Made by a program: the position numbers and the translations under genes. From Flavobacterium sp. (GTDB lineage Bacteria > Bacteroidota > Bacteroidia > Flavobacteriales > Flavobacteriaceae): DNA of 64,000 nucleotides. The stretch covers positions 124,001-188,000 of the forward strand of contig NZ_JAQSDH010000035.1 of the NCBI RefSeq assembly GCF_029945805.1, written 5' to 3'. Below the pieces are notes generated by a model. That model worked only from the letters and a program-made list of their open reading frames with translations. It was not told the DNA's origin and did no database searches. Positions 44,509 through 54,102 of the stretch are shown here, one piece after another (position 1 is the stretch's first letter; every line of letters begins with the position of its first letter).

Positions 44509-46511
44509 TGAAACGATTACTACTTTCCCTTTTACTTCTTTTAGCTTTCGCAAATACCAATGCACAGATTATAAAACCAGTCAAATGGACTTCCAAAGTG
44601 GAGAAAATATCCGATACCGAATTCAATTTGGTTATGGAAGGAAAAATTGATCCTGAATGGCATGTGTATTCGCAATTTACGCCAGAAGACGGACCTTTGC
44701 CAGCTGAATTTAAATTTGATGATACTAAGGGCAACTATGAATTGGTTGGTAAAGTAAAAGAAAGTCCGTATAAAAAACAGTTCAATGATGTTTTTGGAGT
44801 GGATGAATATTATTTTGAGAAGAGCGTAAAGTTTACTCAAAAAGTAAAAATTCTGAATACAAAAGTCGTATTAATAAAAGCAAGTATTGATTATCAAGTT
44901 TGCAAAACAAGCTGTATTAACGATAATTTTAAATTTAAGTTTGACCTTCCAAACCAGGGAAAAATTGTTGAAGAAACAATCGCTACTATTCCAGCCGATA
45001 CGAGTACACAATCCCAATTTTCAGTTAGTGAATCGCCAAAAGCAGAAGTAAAAGCAGAAGTAAAAGTTGCAACTAGATCTCCAGAAAAAGAGGAAAATAG
45101 AGGCTTGTTAACCATTTTCTTTTTAGCATTTCTTGGAGGTTTAGCGGCCTTGTTAACACCTTGTGTTTTTCCAATGATACCAATGACAGTTAGCTTTTTC
45201 ACCAAACAAAGTAAAAATCCGGCTCAGGGAAAACGAAACGCCATTCTTTACGGAATTTCTATCATTGCCATTTATGTTGTTTTAGGATTAGCCATTACGG
45301 GTATTTTTGGTGCCGATGCTTTGAATGCACTCTCAACAAATCCATGGTTTAATGTGGCTTTCTTTGTACTTTTAGTAGTATTTGCAGTTTCTTTTCTTGG
45401 TGCTTTTGAAATTATGTTGCCAAATTCTTGGGCAAATAAAGTTGACAGACAAGCGGATAGAGGCGGAATAATTGGGATTTTATTCATGGCGCTAGCATTG
45501 GCAATTGTATCCTTTTCATGTACAGGACCTATTGTTGGAACTCTTTTAGTAGAATCAGCTTCAAAAGGTGGAATCGCACCAATTATCGGAATGCTTGGTT
45601 TTTCATCTGCTTTAGCATTGCCATTTATGTTGTTCGCCATGTTTCCAAGCTGGATGCATTCGTTACCAAAATCAGGTGGATGGTTGAATACCGTGAAGGT
45701 TTCTTTAGGATTTTTAGAACTAGCTTTAGCATTTAAATTTTTATCGAATGCCGATTTAGTATTGCAATTACATTGGTTAGAAAGAGAAGTTTTCTTAGCA
45801 ATATGGATTGCCATTTTCGGTACATGGGCACTGTATTTATTAGGTAAAATCATGACGCCTCACGATAGTCCATTAACCCATATTTCTGTCGGAAGATTAT
45901 CTTTAGGATTAGTAGTTTTAGCATTTACAGTTTATATGATTCCAGGATTATTTGGAGCACCATTAAAATTAATCAGCGCATTTCCGCCGCCGCAAACGTA
46001 TAGCGAAAGTCCAATGGGATTCTTCGGAAGCAGCTCAATATCAGAAAAAGGGATTTTAACTGAAGGAGCTGAAATCGGTCCCCATGGCTTAACCGTTTTT
46101 ACCGACTACGCTGAAGGTTTGGCGTATGCTAAAACGGTGAACAAACCAGTTATGTTAGATTTTACAGGCTATGCTTGCGTAAATTGTCGTAAGATGGAAA
46201 ACAATGTTTGGGCGGATGAAAAAGTTTTAAATTCGTTGAAAAACGATGTGGTTTTAATTTCGTTATATGTTGATGACAAAAGAGATTTACCAAAAAACGA
46301 ACAATATGTATCTAAAGAGACAGGAAATGATATTATTACTGTTGGTGACAAATGGACCGAATTCATCATCACAAAATACAAAACCAATACGCAACCGTTC
46401 TATGTTTTAATCGATTTGAAAGAGGAAAAACTAAATGCTCCAATTGGCTATACACCAAATATTGATGAGTATTTTGGTTGGATGAAAGACGGAATTTCTA
46501 AATTTGAATAA
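44508..46511 (+). CDS. dsbD: Thiol:disulfide interchange protein DsbD family
   Basis: The 667-residue protein has a signal peptide (MKRLLLSLLLLLAFANTNAQ), an N-terminal immunoglobulin-like domain with a cysteine pair near residues 131-136 (QVCKTSC), a central eight-helix domain with LLTPCVFPMIPMTVSFF and SFSCTGPIVG cysteines, and a C-terminal thioredoxin-like domain with CVNC (MLDFTGYACVNCRKMENNVW). It moves electrons from cytoplasmic thioredoxin to periplasmic thiols. All three redox pairs seem present. It follows tilS with overlap; the next gene has its own upstream gap. Confidence 0.95.
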   Translation: MKRLLLSLLLLLAFANTNAQIIKPVKWTSKVEKISDTEFNLVMEGKIDPEWHVYSQFTPEDGPLPAEFKFDDTKGNYELVGKVKESPYKKQFNDVFGVDEYYFEKSVKFTQKVKILNTKVVLIKASIDYQVCKTSCINDNFKFKFDLPNQGKIVEETIATIPADTSTQSQFSVSESPKAEVKAEVKVATRSPEKEENRGLLTIFFLAFLGGLAALLTPCVFPMIPMTVSFFTKQSKNPAQGKRNAILYGISIIAIYVVLGLAITGIFGADALNALSTNPWFNVAFFVLLVVFAVSFLGAFEIMLPNSWANKVDRQADRGGIIGILFMALALAIVSFSCTGPIVGTLLVESASKGGIAPIIGMLGFSSALALPFMLFAMFPSWMHSLPKSGGWLNTVKVSLGFLELALAFKFLSNADLVLQLHWLEREVFLAIWIAIFGTWALYLLGKIMTPHDSPLTHISVGRLSLGLVVLAFTVYMIPGLFGAPLKLISAFPPPQTYSESPMGFFGSSSISEKGILTEGAEIGPHGLTVFTDYAEGLAYAKTVNKPVMLDFTGYACVNCRKMENNVWADEKVLNSLKNDVVLISLYVDDKRDLPKNEQYVSKETGNDIITVGDKWTEFIITKYKTNTQPFYVLIDLKEEKLNAPIGYTPNIDEYFGWMKDGISKFE

Positions 46512-46582
46512 ATAAAAAAAAAGTTCTTGCGCAACCAATTATCCCTTTTTATATCTTTAGTGTAAACCAAAACCAAAACGAT

Positions 46583-48352
46583 ATGAAAAAAATTCAAATT
46601 ATTTTAAGTTTATTATTTATCACAATCGCTTATGTAAGTTGCGATCCAAATGATGACAATTCAACTTCAGACGACAACTTTTTAGAAAACTTTGGAAATA
46701 GTGCTAGTAGAAGCTTCATAGGTCAAATAGTAGATACGGACAATCATCCTTTGCAAGGTGTTACTGTTAAAATTGGTTCTTCTACAACACAAACAGACAT
46801 TAACGGTGTTTTCATTATCAATGGCGCCAATGTATATGAGCGTTTTGCTTATATAACTGCAACTAAAGTTGGCTATATTGATGGTTCACGTTCTATGGTT
46901 CCTACCTCTGGAAAAAACAATGTAAAAATCATGTTGTTGCCCAATACTCCAGTGCAAACGGTACAATCTGGAGTTGGAAGCGAAGTAGCTTTGCCTTCAG
47001 GAACTAAAGTGGTTTTTGACGGCGCTTTTGAAGATGCGAATGGGAATGATTATTCAGGTGCTGTTCAAGTCGCACTGTTTCATTTATTACCATCCGATGA
47101 AAATATTAGTAAATTGATGCCCGGAATGTTATACGCCCAAACGGAAACCAATCAACAAGCAGCATTGGAAACTTATGGGATGATTAACGTTGAACTTCGC
47201 GGTAGTGGTGGACAAAAATTAAATATCAAAAAAGGACACACAGCTGAAATAACTTTACAAATTGATGATAGCCAAATTGCAACAGCTCCAAGTACTATTC
47301 CGTTATGGCATTTTGATGAAGAAAGAGGCTACTGGAAAGAAGATGGTGTTGCCACTAAATTAGGTACTAAATATGTTGGAGAAGTTTCGCATTTTTCTTG
47401 GTGGAATTGTGATATCCCAAATTCTTCAATTCTTTTGACTTTTAATTTTGTTGATGCAAATGGAAATCCACTTTCAAATTTATATATAAATATTTTGAAT
47501 CCATCCGGTTTCCATGCTTCGGGAAGTACAGATAGCAATGGACAACTATCCGGGATTTTACCGGCAAACCAAGTGTTGATAGTCAATGTTTATTCGTCGT
47601 TTTATTCTTGTGGCGGTAACAACATTCTTTTCTCAACCACTGTCGGGCCATTTACAACAGATACAGTGCTACCCAATATTATTATAAATGAATCAGGTGA
47701 TGTAATGAATTCTAATGTGGTTGGAACCTTATTAAAATGCGACAACACTCCAGTTACAAACGGATACGTTTATCTATCAAGAAATGGTAACGGGGCTGTT
47801 GCTGCGATAACAAATGGAGTTTTTAGCTTCAACGAGATTTATTGTGCAAGCAATACGGATTTTACCTTAAAAGGTTTTGATATTGAAAATCTGCAACAAA
47901 CAGATTCTATTGCTTATAACTTTACGGCACCAATAACCAATATCGGTAACCTTCAGGCTTGTACAGCAGTGGATGAATTTATTTCTTACCAAATTGATAA
48001 TAATCCTACGGTATTTTTAATCCAACAAGTGAGTGGTGGTGCATCCGGAACAGGAACTCCAAATACAAATGGTTTTTACCTCAATGCTTACAATAACGAT
48101 CAAAGTGGTTTGTATATTGGGGGAACAACGAATGTTCCAGGTATTTATACTACAGCTCAATTTTCATTGGAAGGTGGTAGTTTTGGTTATATTAGCTCAA
48201 CGACAACTAACACCATTCAGTTTAATTTGAATCAGGTTGGCGCGATTGGTCAATACATAGACATGACTTTTAGCGGAACGTATTTTGACCCCGAATTCGG
48301 TGGTATAACAAGAACCATTACTGGCGTGGCTCACGTCATTCGAGATAATTAG
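46583..48352 (+). CDS. Carboxypeptidase-regulatory-like domain lipoprotein
   Basis: The 589-residue protein has a lipoprotein signal (IILSLLFITIAYVSC, acylated Cys near residue 20), a CarboxypepD_reg-like beta domain (SFIGQIVDTDNHPLQGVTVKIGSSTTQTDINGVF), and repeated beta-rich segments, including a second similar motif (FVDANGNPLSNLYINILNPSG). These are surface or outer-membrane-attached proteins in Bacteroidota; the ligand is unknown. The Asp-rich start after the Cys (DPNDDN) is a common lipoprotein export pattern for surface display in the phylum. It ends just before a bidirectional terminator. Confidence 0.82.
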   Translation: MKKIQIILSLLFITIAYVSCDPNDDNSTSDDNFLENFGNSASRSFIGQIVDTDNHPLQGVTVKIGSSTTQTDINGVFIINGANVYERFAYITATKVGYIDGSRSMVPTSGKNNVKIMLLPNTPVQTVQSGVGSEVALPSGTKVVFDGAFEDANGNDYSGAVQVALFHLLPSDENISKLMPGMLYAQTETNQQAALETYGMINVELRGSGGQKLNIKKGHTAEITLQIDDSQIATAPSTIPLWHFDEERGYWKEDGVATKLGTKYVGEVSHFSWWNCDIPNSSILLTFNFVDANGNPLSNLYINILNPSGFHASGSTDSNGQLSGILPANQVLIVNVYSSFYSCGGNNILFSTTVGPFTTDTVLPNIIINESGDVMNSNVVGTLLKCDNTPVTNGYVYLSRNGNGAVAAITNGVFSFNEIYCASNTDFTLKGFDIENLQQTDSIAYNFTAPITNIGNLQACTAVDEFISYQIDNNPTVFLIQQVSGGASGTGTPNTNGFYLNAYNNDQSGLYIGGTTNVPGIYTTAQFSLEGGSFGYISSTTTNTIQFNLNQVGAIGQYIDMTFSGTYFDPEFGGITRTITGVAHVIRDN

Positions 48353-48372
48353 TCACAACAACAATTTATAAC

Positions 48373-48401
48373 AAAAAAGCCCCATTTAATGGGGCTTTTT
48401 T
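48373..48401. terminator. Bidirectional terminator
   Basis: The 13-base stem AAAAAAGCCCCAT/ATGGGGCTTTTTT with a TTA loop separates the convergent lipoprotein and DUF7935-like genes. Confidence 0.9.
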
Positions 48402-48402
48402 G

Positions 48403-48927
48403 TCATCCTAAAATTTCACTAACTTCCGATTTTAAGAAGCTTAACGCTAGTGAACTTGCCGATTGACCATCCAGAAGATTGCTTAAAATCTTTTCTCTTA
48501 ATTGATCTGCATTCGTAACAGACGCATCCAAAGTTGTTTTTCTGATGTTTTGAATGATCGTGTTTTTAGCTGTCAAAAGCATTGTCCACAAATCATCCGT
48601 AACATATACTTGCTGGGTTATGTTGTGCTCGTATTCTTGTTCGATATGCTGTATTAAAAGATTCTGATAAGCTACTTTATCGTCATTTATTGGTGCAACG
48701 CGAACCAATAATTTTGCCGGATTGATACGTTCTAAAAGCAAAGCCAGTCTTTCATAAGCCTGCAAGCGTAAGGGTAATGCTTCTTTTTGATTGTCTTTTT
48801 GCAATAACCAACGTCTCGTGTTTTGTTGGTCTTTAAAATAACTGTCAAATAAATAATAGGCTACTCCACCCGTAATTAATGATGGAACGGCATACAAAAG
48901 GACTTCTACTAATTTATCTATACTCAT
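48403..48927 (-). CDS. Conserved membrane-anchored protein (DUF7935-like)
   Basis: The 174-residue protein has one N-terminal membrane helix (LVEVLLYAVPSLITGGVAYYLFDSYF), then a helical cytoplasmic domain with QNTRRWLLQKDNQKEALPLRLQAYERLALLLERINPAKLL. This composition matches a conserved Bacteroidota family near uvrD with no assigned function. The start at 48927 (MSIDKLVEV) is chosen over the in-frame ATG at 49020, since the extra part would add a second, poorly conserved hydrophobic leader. I cannot name a role. Confidence 0.65.
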   Translation of the reverse strand: MSIDKLVEVLLYAVPSLITGGVAYYLFDSYFKDQQNTRRWLLQKDNQKEALPLRLQAYERLALLLERINPAKLLVRVAPINDDKVAYQNLLIQHIEQEYEHNITQQVYVTDDLWTMLLTAKNTIIQNIRKTTLDASVTNADQLREKILSNLLDGQSASSLALSFLKSEVSEILG

Positions 48928-49075
48928 CTTGAAATTTACTAAAATTGTTGACAAATATAATAGAAATAGAGCTAAAAGTTTATTGCTTTTAATCATTAGT
49001 AACATTAAATTTGTTGACACAGATTTAAATTATCCTGCAACTTTGCAACTCTGATACTTAGCGACTTTTTAAAAA

Positions 49076-51403
49076 ATGCAACACTACATTTCTCAGCTTA
49101 ACGAAGCCCAACAAGAACCTGTTTTTCAAAAAGACGGCCCCATGATTATTATTGCGGGTGCTGGGTCGGGGAAAACGCGAGTTTTAACAGTGCGTATTTC
49201 TTATTTGATGAGTTTGGGTGTCGATGCGTTTAATATTCTAGCATTGACATTTACCAATAAAGCGGCACGTGAAATGAAAAAGCGTATCTCTGATATTGTA
49301 GGAACAAACGAAGCGAAGAACCTTTGGATGGGAACTTTTCACTCTGTTTTTGCTCGAATTCTAAGAAGTGAAGCCGATAAATTGGGTTATCCTTCTAACT
49401 TTTCGATTTATGATTCTCAGGATAGTGTCCGATTAATATCTGCAATTATCAAGGAAATGCAATTGGATAAAGATATTTACAAACCAAAGCAGGTTTTCAG
49501 TCGGATTTCATCTTATAAAAACTCTTTAATTACTGTAAAAGCGTATTTCAATAATCCCGAATTACAAGAAGCGGATGCGATGAGCAAAAAGCCACGATTG
49601 GGTGAAATTTACCAAAATTATGTGGAACGCTGTTTCAAAGCAGGCGCCATGGATTTTGATGATTTGTTATTGAAAACCAATGAACTTATAAACCGTTTTC
49701 CTGATGTTTTAGCTAAATATCAAGACCGTTTCCGATATATTTTGGTAGATGAGTACCAAGATACCAATCATTCGCAATACTTAATCGTAAAAGCCTTGTC
49801 GGATCGGTTTCAGAATATTTGTGTCGTGGGCGATGATGCGCAGAGTATTTATGCGTTTCGTGGTGCCAACATCAACAACATTTTGAACTTCCAAAAGGAT
49901 TATGAAAATGTGAAAATGTATCGTTTGGAACAGAATTACCGTTCGACAAAAAATATTGTGGAAGCGGCCAATTCGATTATCGATAAAAACAAAACCAAGT
50001 TAGATAAAGTGGTTTGGACGGCTAACGATTATGGTGCCAAAATAAAAGTCCACCGCAGTGTTACGGATGGAGAAGAAGGCCGATTTGTAGCCGGAGAAAT
50101 ATTCGAACAAAAGATGCGAAACCAGATGATGAACGGAAACTTTGCCATTTTGTATCGTACCAACGCCCAATCGCGTGCCATGGAAGATGCGTTGCGTAAG
50201 CGAGACATTCCTTATCGAATTTATGGTGGATTGTCGTTCTATCAACGAAAGGAAATCAAAGACGTTTTGTGTTATCTGCGATTGGTTATCAATCCAAAGG
50301 ACGAAGAAGCGTTGATTCGGGTTATCAATTATCCTGCACGTGGCATTGGCGATACGACGGTTGAAAAATTAACTGTCGCTGCCAATCATTACAAGCGTTC
50401 TATTTTTGAAGTAATGGAGCACATTGATAAAATTGATTTGAAATTGAATTCGAGAACCAAACAAAAACTCGAAGATTTTGTCACGATGATTAAGAGTTTT
50501 CAAGTTATTAATCAGCAACAAGATGCCTTTGTTTTAACCGAACATGTTGCTAAGAAAACGGGATTGATTCAGGAACTTAAAAAAGATGGAACTCCCGAAG
50601 GCATTGCCCGAGTTGAGAATATAGAAACCTTAATGGGCGGTATCAAAGACTTTATCGAAGGACAGCGAGAGATTGATGGGGCACGTGGTGCCTTATCCGA
50701 ATTTCTTGAAGATGTAGCTTTAGCAACTGATTTAGACAAAGATACTGGCGATGATGATAGAGTGGCGCTAATGACGATTCACTTGGCTAAAGGATTGGAA
50801 TTTCCGTATGTTTTTGTTGTCGGAATGGAAGAAGATTTGTTCCCCAGTGCAATGAGTATGAATACGCGAAGTGAATTGGAAGAAGAACGGCGTTTGTTTT
50901 ATGTGGCCTTAACTCGTGCCGAACATCAAGCCTATTTAACCTATGCGCAATCGCGATACCGTTGGGGAAAACTGGTGGATAGCGAACCTTCGCGTTTTAT
51001 TGAAGAAATAAAAGATGAGTATCTGGAATACATAAATCCAGTCGATAACGGGTATCGGTACAAACCAACAATCGATTTGGATATTTTTGGTGACGTCGAT
51101 AAATCAAAATTTCGCTCTGAAAAACCAATAGCGGGAACGCCCCCAAAAAAGTACGGAGAAGAACCTGTTTCATCGTTAAATATTCGTAAATTGAAACCTG
51201 TTTCGGGGAATTCGCCAAGTAATACCAATCTTTTTGATAGTACATTAACGATTGGAAATGTTGTGATACACGAACGTTTCGGTAAAGGTCAAATCCTGAA
51301 TTTAGAAGGCGTTGGTGCAGATAAAAAAGCAGAAATTAAGTTTGAAGTAGGCGGAATTAAGAAATTATTGCTTCGCTTTGCAAAGTTGGATGTAATTGAT
51401 TAA
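49076..51403 (+). CDS. uvrD: UvrD/PcrA-type DNA helicase
   Basis: The 775-residue superfamily 1A helicase has Walker A AGAGSGKTR (about residues 27-35), TFTNKAAREMKKR (motif Ia), VDEYQDT (motif II), VGDDAQSIYAFRGA (motif III), YRLEQNYRST (motif IV), and ALMTIHLAKGLEFPYVFVVG and VALTRAE (motifs V and VI). The C-terminal region ends in the Tudor-like IGNVVIHERFGKGQI segment typical of PcrA. It unwinds DNA in excision repair and removes proteins from forks. The gene is complete and the start fits the usual MQHYISQLNEAQQEPV. Confidence 0.96.
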   Translation: MQHYISQLNEAQQEPVFQKDGPMIIIAGAGSGKTRVLTVRISYLMSLGVDAFNILALTFTNKAAREMKKRISDIVGTNEAKNLWMGTFHSVFARILRSEADKLGYPSNFSIYDSQDSVRLISAIIKEMQLDKDIYKPKQVFSRISSYKNSLITVKAYFNNPELQEADAMSKKPRLGEIYQNYVERCFKAGAMDFDDLLLKTNELINRFPDVLAKYQDRFRYILVDEYQDTNHSQYLIVKALSDRFQNICVVGDDAQSIYAFRGANINNILNFQKDYENVKMYRLEQNYRSTKNIVEAANSIIDKNKTKLDKVVWTANDYGAKIKVHRSVTDGEEGRFVAGEIFEQKMRNQMMNGNFAILYRTNAQSRAMEDALRKRDIPYRIYGGLSFYQRKEIKDVLCYLRLVINPKDEEALIRVINYPARGIGDTTVEKLTVAANHYKRSIFEVMEHIDKIDLKLNSRTKQKLEDFVTMIKSFQVINQQQDAFVLTEHVAKKTGLIQELKKDGTPEGIARVENIETLMGGIKDFIEGQREIDGARGALSEFLEDVALATDLDKDTGDDDRVALMTIHLAKGLEFPYVFVVGMEEDLFPSAMSMNTRSELEEERRLFYVALTRAEHQAYLTYAQSRYRWGKLVDSEPSRFIEEIKDEYLEYINPVDNGYRYKPTIDLDIFGDVDKSKFRSEKPIAGTPPKKYGEEPVSSLNIRKLKPVSGNSPSNTNLFDSTLTIGNVVIHERFGKGQILNLEGVGADKKAEIKFEVGGIKKLLLRFAKLDVID

Positions 51404-51427
51404 ATGGAACATTTCTAAATTTCAAGC

Positions 51428-51471
51428 TCTAACAAATCTAACAAATCTAACAAATCTAAGTAGTCTAAAAA
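51428..51471 (+). repeat. TCTAACAAA nonamer array
   Basis: Three TCTAACAAA units followed by TCTAAGTAG and TCTAAAAA fill the gap right up to the start codon at 51472. It is the same type of array as at 31552-31664. Confidence 0.75.
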
Positions 51472-52092
51472 ATGGCCGAATTTATAAAAATATACGAAGA
51501 CAAACCTAGCGAAGCCGCAATCAAAAAAGTGGCTGACGTTTTGCGAAATGGCGGTTTGGTGATTTATCCAACGGACACGGTTTATGGATTGGGTTGTGAT
51601 ATTACCAATACTAAAGCCTTAGAACGCATTGCAAAAATCAAAGGAATTAAATTGGAGAAAGCTAATTTTTCTTTCGTTTGTAGTGATTTGAGCAATATTT
51701 CAGATTATGTGAAACAGATTGATACGGCTACTTTTAAAATTTTGAAACGCACATTACCGGGTCCATATACTTTCATTTTACCAGGTAATAATGATTTGCC
51801 GAAAGAGTTCCGTAAAAAGAAAACCGTTGGTATTCGTGTGCCCGATAACAACATTGCTATTGCCATTGTAAAAGCATTAGGCAACCCAATAGTGTCATCT
51901 TCTATTCATGATGAAGATGCTGTTTTAGAATATTCGACAGATCCAGAACTAATTTTTGAGAAATGGCAACATTTGGTAGATCTAGTTATCGATGGCGGTT
52001 ACGGAGATAATGTGGGTTCGACTATAATTGATTTGTCAGGATATGAGCCTATTATTGTCCGTGAGGGAAAAGGCGATCCTGATATTTTTTAA
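51472..52092 (+). CDS. L-threonylcarbamoyladenylate synthase (YciO/Sua5 family)
   Basis: The 206-residue protein has the YrdC-fold core with the opening KVADVLRNGGLVIYPTDTVYGLGCDI, KFRSFVCSDLSNIS-like region, LPGPYTFIL and TVGIRVPD. These proteins make threonylcarbamoyl-AMP for t6A37 in tRNAs reading ANN codons. The length is that of YciO/short TsaC; the YciO branch is less active, so the biological role is not certain. It is placed after uvrD with the repeat array between. The stop is six bases before the next gene. Confidence 0.88.
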   Translation: MAEFIKIYEDKPSEAAIKKVADVLRNGGLVIYPTDTVYGLGCDITNTKALERIAKIKGIKLEKANFSFVCSDLSNISDYVKQIDTATFKILKRTLPGPYTFILPGNNDLPKEFRKKKTVGIRVPDNNIAIAIVKALGNPIVSSSIHDEDAVLEYSTDPELIFEKWQHLVDLVIDGGYGDNVGSTIIDLSGYEPIIVREGKGDPDIF

Positions 52093-52098
52093 TTTTAT

Positions 52099-53115
52099 AT
52101 GAATAGATTTCTACTTTTTTGTCTGTTATTTATTTCCAATTTTTCATTTTCTCAGACCCTTAGAGGGAAAGTTTTTGATGAAAATAACAATTCATTGCCC
52201 GGAGCAAATGTTTATTTTGACGGAACTACTATTGCCACTACCACTGATGAAAATGGGAATTTTAGGCTTAACTATGGTGCGAAAATTAATAGTATTCTAG
52301 CTATTAGCTATATTGGATACCAAACCCAATACACAAAAGACTTTGATTCAGATACAGAGTTGATAGTTGTTCTCAAAGAATCAATAAACGCACTGAAAGA
52401 AGTCGTTATAAAAAAGGACCGATTTTCAAGAGCTGAAAAAATGAAATTATTCAAAGAACAGTTTTTAGGAAAAACCAAATATGGAAGAAAAGCAATCATC
52501 CAAAATGAAGATGATATTGATTTCGATTATAATGAAAAGACTAAAACATTAAAAGCTTCTTCGGATAAACCATTATTAATTTACAACACTATTTTAGGAT
52601 ATAAAATCAATTACGAATTAGTAGATTTTGAAGTCAACTTTTGGACAATTAGCATGAATAGTTATGATGTTACCAAATGCTTTTATGCAGGTTTATCAAG
52701 ATTTGAAGAGATGAAAACGGATTCTAAAGTCCGTAAAGAAAGAGAAAAATGCTATCAAGGTTCTCAGTTGCATTTCTTTAGAAATTTGTCAAACGGTGTT
52801 TGGAATAAACAAAATTTCATACTATTTCAAGGAAAATTTGCGGTCGATGCTTCTGAATATTTTATAATTTCAGATGAATCAGACTTTAAAAAAATCACTA
52901 TAATCAAGACTTATGAGGGTTTGGATAAATTCAAAATTGCCGAATATAATTTGTTGTTTAATGGTAAGGAACAATCAAAAATAATTTTCGGAACGGATAC
53001 TTTTTTTATTGATAGATTCGGGAACAACTCCAATATCGAAAGTATTATGTTCATTGGGAACATGACTCAAAATAAATTTGGCGGTGTCTTACCCGGTAAT
53101 TATGGAATTGATTAA
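52099..53115 (+). CDS. Carboxypeptidase-like regulatory domain protein
   Basis: The 338-residue protein has a signal peptide (MNRFLLFCLLFISNFSFSQ) and directly after it a CarboxypepD_reg-like domain (LRGKVFDENNNSLPGANVYFDGTTIATTTDENGNF, LAISYIGYQTQ), the plug-side domain of many TonB-dependent proteins. The remaining 230 residues are beta-rich and lack a TonB barrel, so it is a stand-alone envelope protein of unknown role. It follows the t6A gene by six bases and is probably co-transcribed. Confidence 0.8.
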   Translation: MNRFLLFCLLFISNFSFSQTLRGKVFDENNNSLPGANVYFDGTTIATTTDENGNFRLNYGAKINSILAISYIGYQTQYTKDFDSDTELIVVLKESINALKEVVIKKDRFSRAEKMKLFKEQFLGKTKYGRKAIIQNEDDIDFDYNEKTKTLKASSDKPLLIYNTILGYKINYELVDFEVNFWTISMNSYDVTKCFYAGLSRFEEMKTDSKVRKEREKCYQGSQLHFFRNLSNGVWNKQNFILFQGKFAVDASEYFIISDESDFKKITIIKTYEGLDKFKIAEYNLLFNGKEQSKIIFGTDTFFIDRFGNNSNIESIMFIGNMTQNKFGGVLPGNYGID

Positions 53116-53147
53116 AAAAAACGTCCCAATTATTTAGGACGTTTTTT
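53115..53147. terminator. Bidirectional terminator
   Basis: The stem AAAAAACGTCC/GGACGTTTTTT with an eleven-base loop starts at the stop codon of the plus-strand gene and faces the convergent OmpA gene. Confidence 0.82.
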
Positions 53148-53182
53148 ATAAATATATACTGCAAACTGCTACTGCCTTCTGC

Positions 53183-54019
53183 TTACTTCTTCTGATTCTT
53201 CATTTCTTTTTCAATCATTTCGTAGAATTCATCTATTTTCGGTAATACTACGATACGAGTTCTTCTATTTTTCGCTCTATTATCCGCTGAAGTGTTTTCA
53301 ACTAAAGGAACAAATTCGCCTCTACCAGCTGCAATTAATTGAGATGGTTTTACACCTAAATCTTTTGTCAATACTCTAATAATAGCTGTTGAACGTTTTA
53401 CACTTAAATCCCAGTTGTCTAGCAATACTGCATTTCCTGTGAATGGAACGTTATCGGTGTGACCTTCAACCATACATTCAAATGTTGGACGACTGTTAAC
53501 CACTTTAGCCACTTTAGCTAAAACTTCTTTTGCACGGTCACTAACTACGTAACTTCCGCTTTTGAACAATAATTTATCAGCAATAGAGATGAATACAACA
53601 CCTTTTTCTACGTTGATTTCGATATCTGGGTCAGAAATACCTACTGAACTTTTCAAACTCGTAACTAAAGCCAATGTAACACTGTCTTTTTTTGTTAACG
53701 CATCTTGAAGACGTGATATTTTAAGATCTTTTTCTTTTAAACTTTCCAATGATTTTTCAAGGTTAGAAGCACCTTTAGTAGTTAAAACAGTCATTTCTTT
53801 TGAGCTGTTTATCAAATCTGAATTATTTTGTTTCAGATAGTCATTTTGTTTTGACATCGCATCTTTTTCAGACAGACACAAATTCAATTTAACTGTAGTC
53901 GAATTCAATAAATCTTGACATTCTTTGTTTTGTGCTTCTAAAGCAGCAATCTTTTTCTTAGTACCGCACGAGGTTAGTGTCAACGCGACTAACGAAAGTG
54001 CAAAAATTACTTTTTTCAT
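53183..54019 (-). CDS. OmpA-family lipoprotein
   Basis: The 278-residue protein has a lipoprotein signal (MKKVIFALSLVALTLTSC), a coiled-coil region (residues 25-120, with heptad-rich AALEAQNKECQDLL and NLEKSLESLKEKDLKISRLQDALTKK), and a C-terminal OmpA peptidoglycan-binding domain (VEGHTDNVPF, LSVKRSTAIIRVL, GRGEFVPLVEN and NRRTRIVV). It ties the outer membrane or a trans-periplasmic complex to the wall. MotB-like architecture is seen, but no membrane helix follows the signal, so it is not a motor stator. Confidence 0.93.
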   Translation of the reverse strand: MKKVIFALSLVALTLTSCGTKKKIAALEAQNKECQDLLNSTTVKLNLCLSEKDAMSKQNDYLKQNNSDLINSSKEMTVLTTKGASNLEKSLESLKEKDLKISRLQDALTKKDSVTLALVTSLKSSVGISDPDIEINVEKGVVFISIADKLLFKSGSYVVSDRAKEVLAKVAKVVNSRPTFECMVEGHTDNVPFTGNAVLLDNWDLSVKRSTAIIRVLTKDLGVKPSQLIAAGRGEFVPLVENTSADNRAKNRRTRIVVLPKIDEFYEMIEKEMKNQKK

Positions 54020-54102
54020 AAATAAGAGGATTAAATTTTAACAAAAATACGGTTTATTTTAAGTTTTAAGGGTTTATTGAATGATAAACTCTTGTTAAAA
54101 TG

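Noticed and set aside
48940..49020. Two TTGACA hexamers before uvrD as sigma-70 -35 boxes
   Set aside because: Bacteroidota promoters do not use TTGACA, and no TAnnTTTG box is at the right distance; CAACTTTG is only a partial match.
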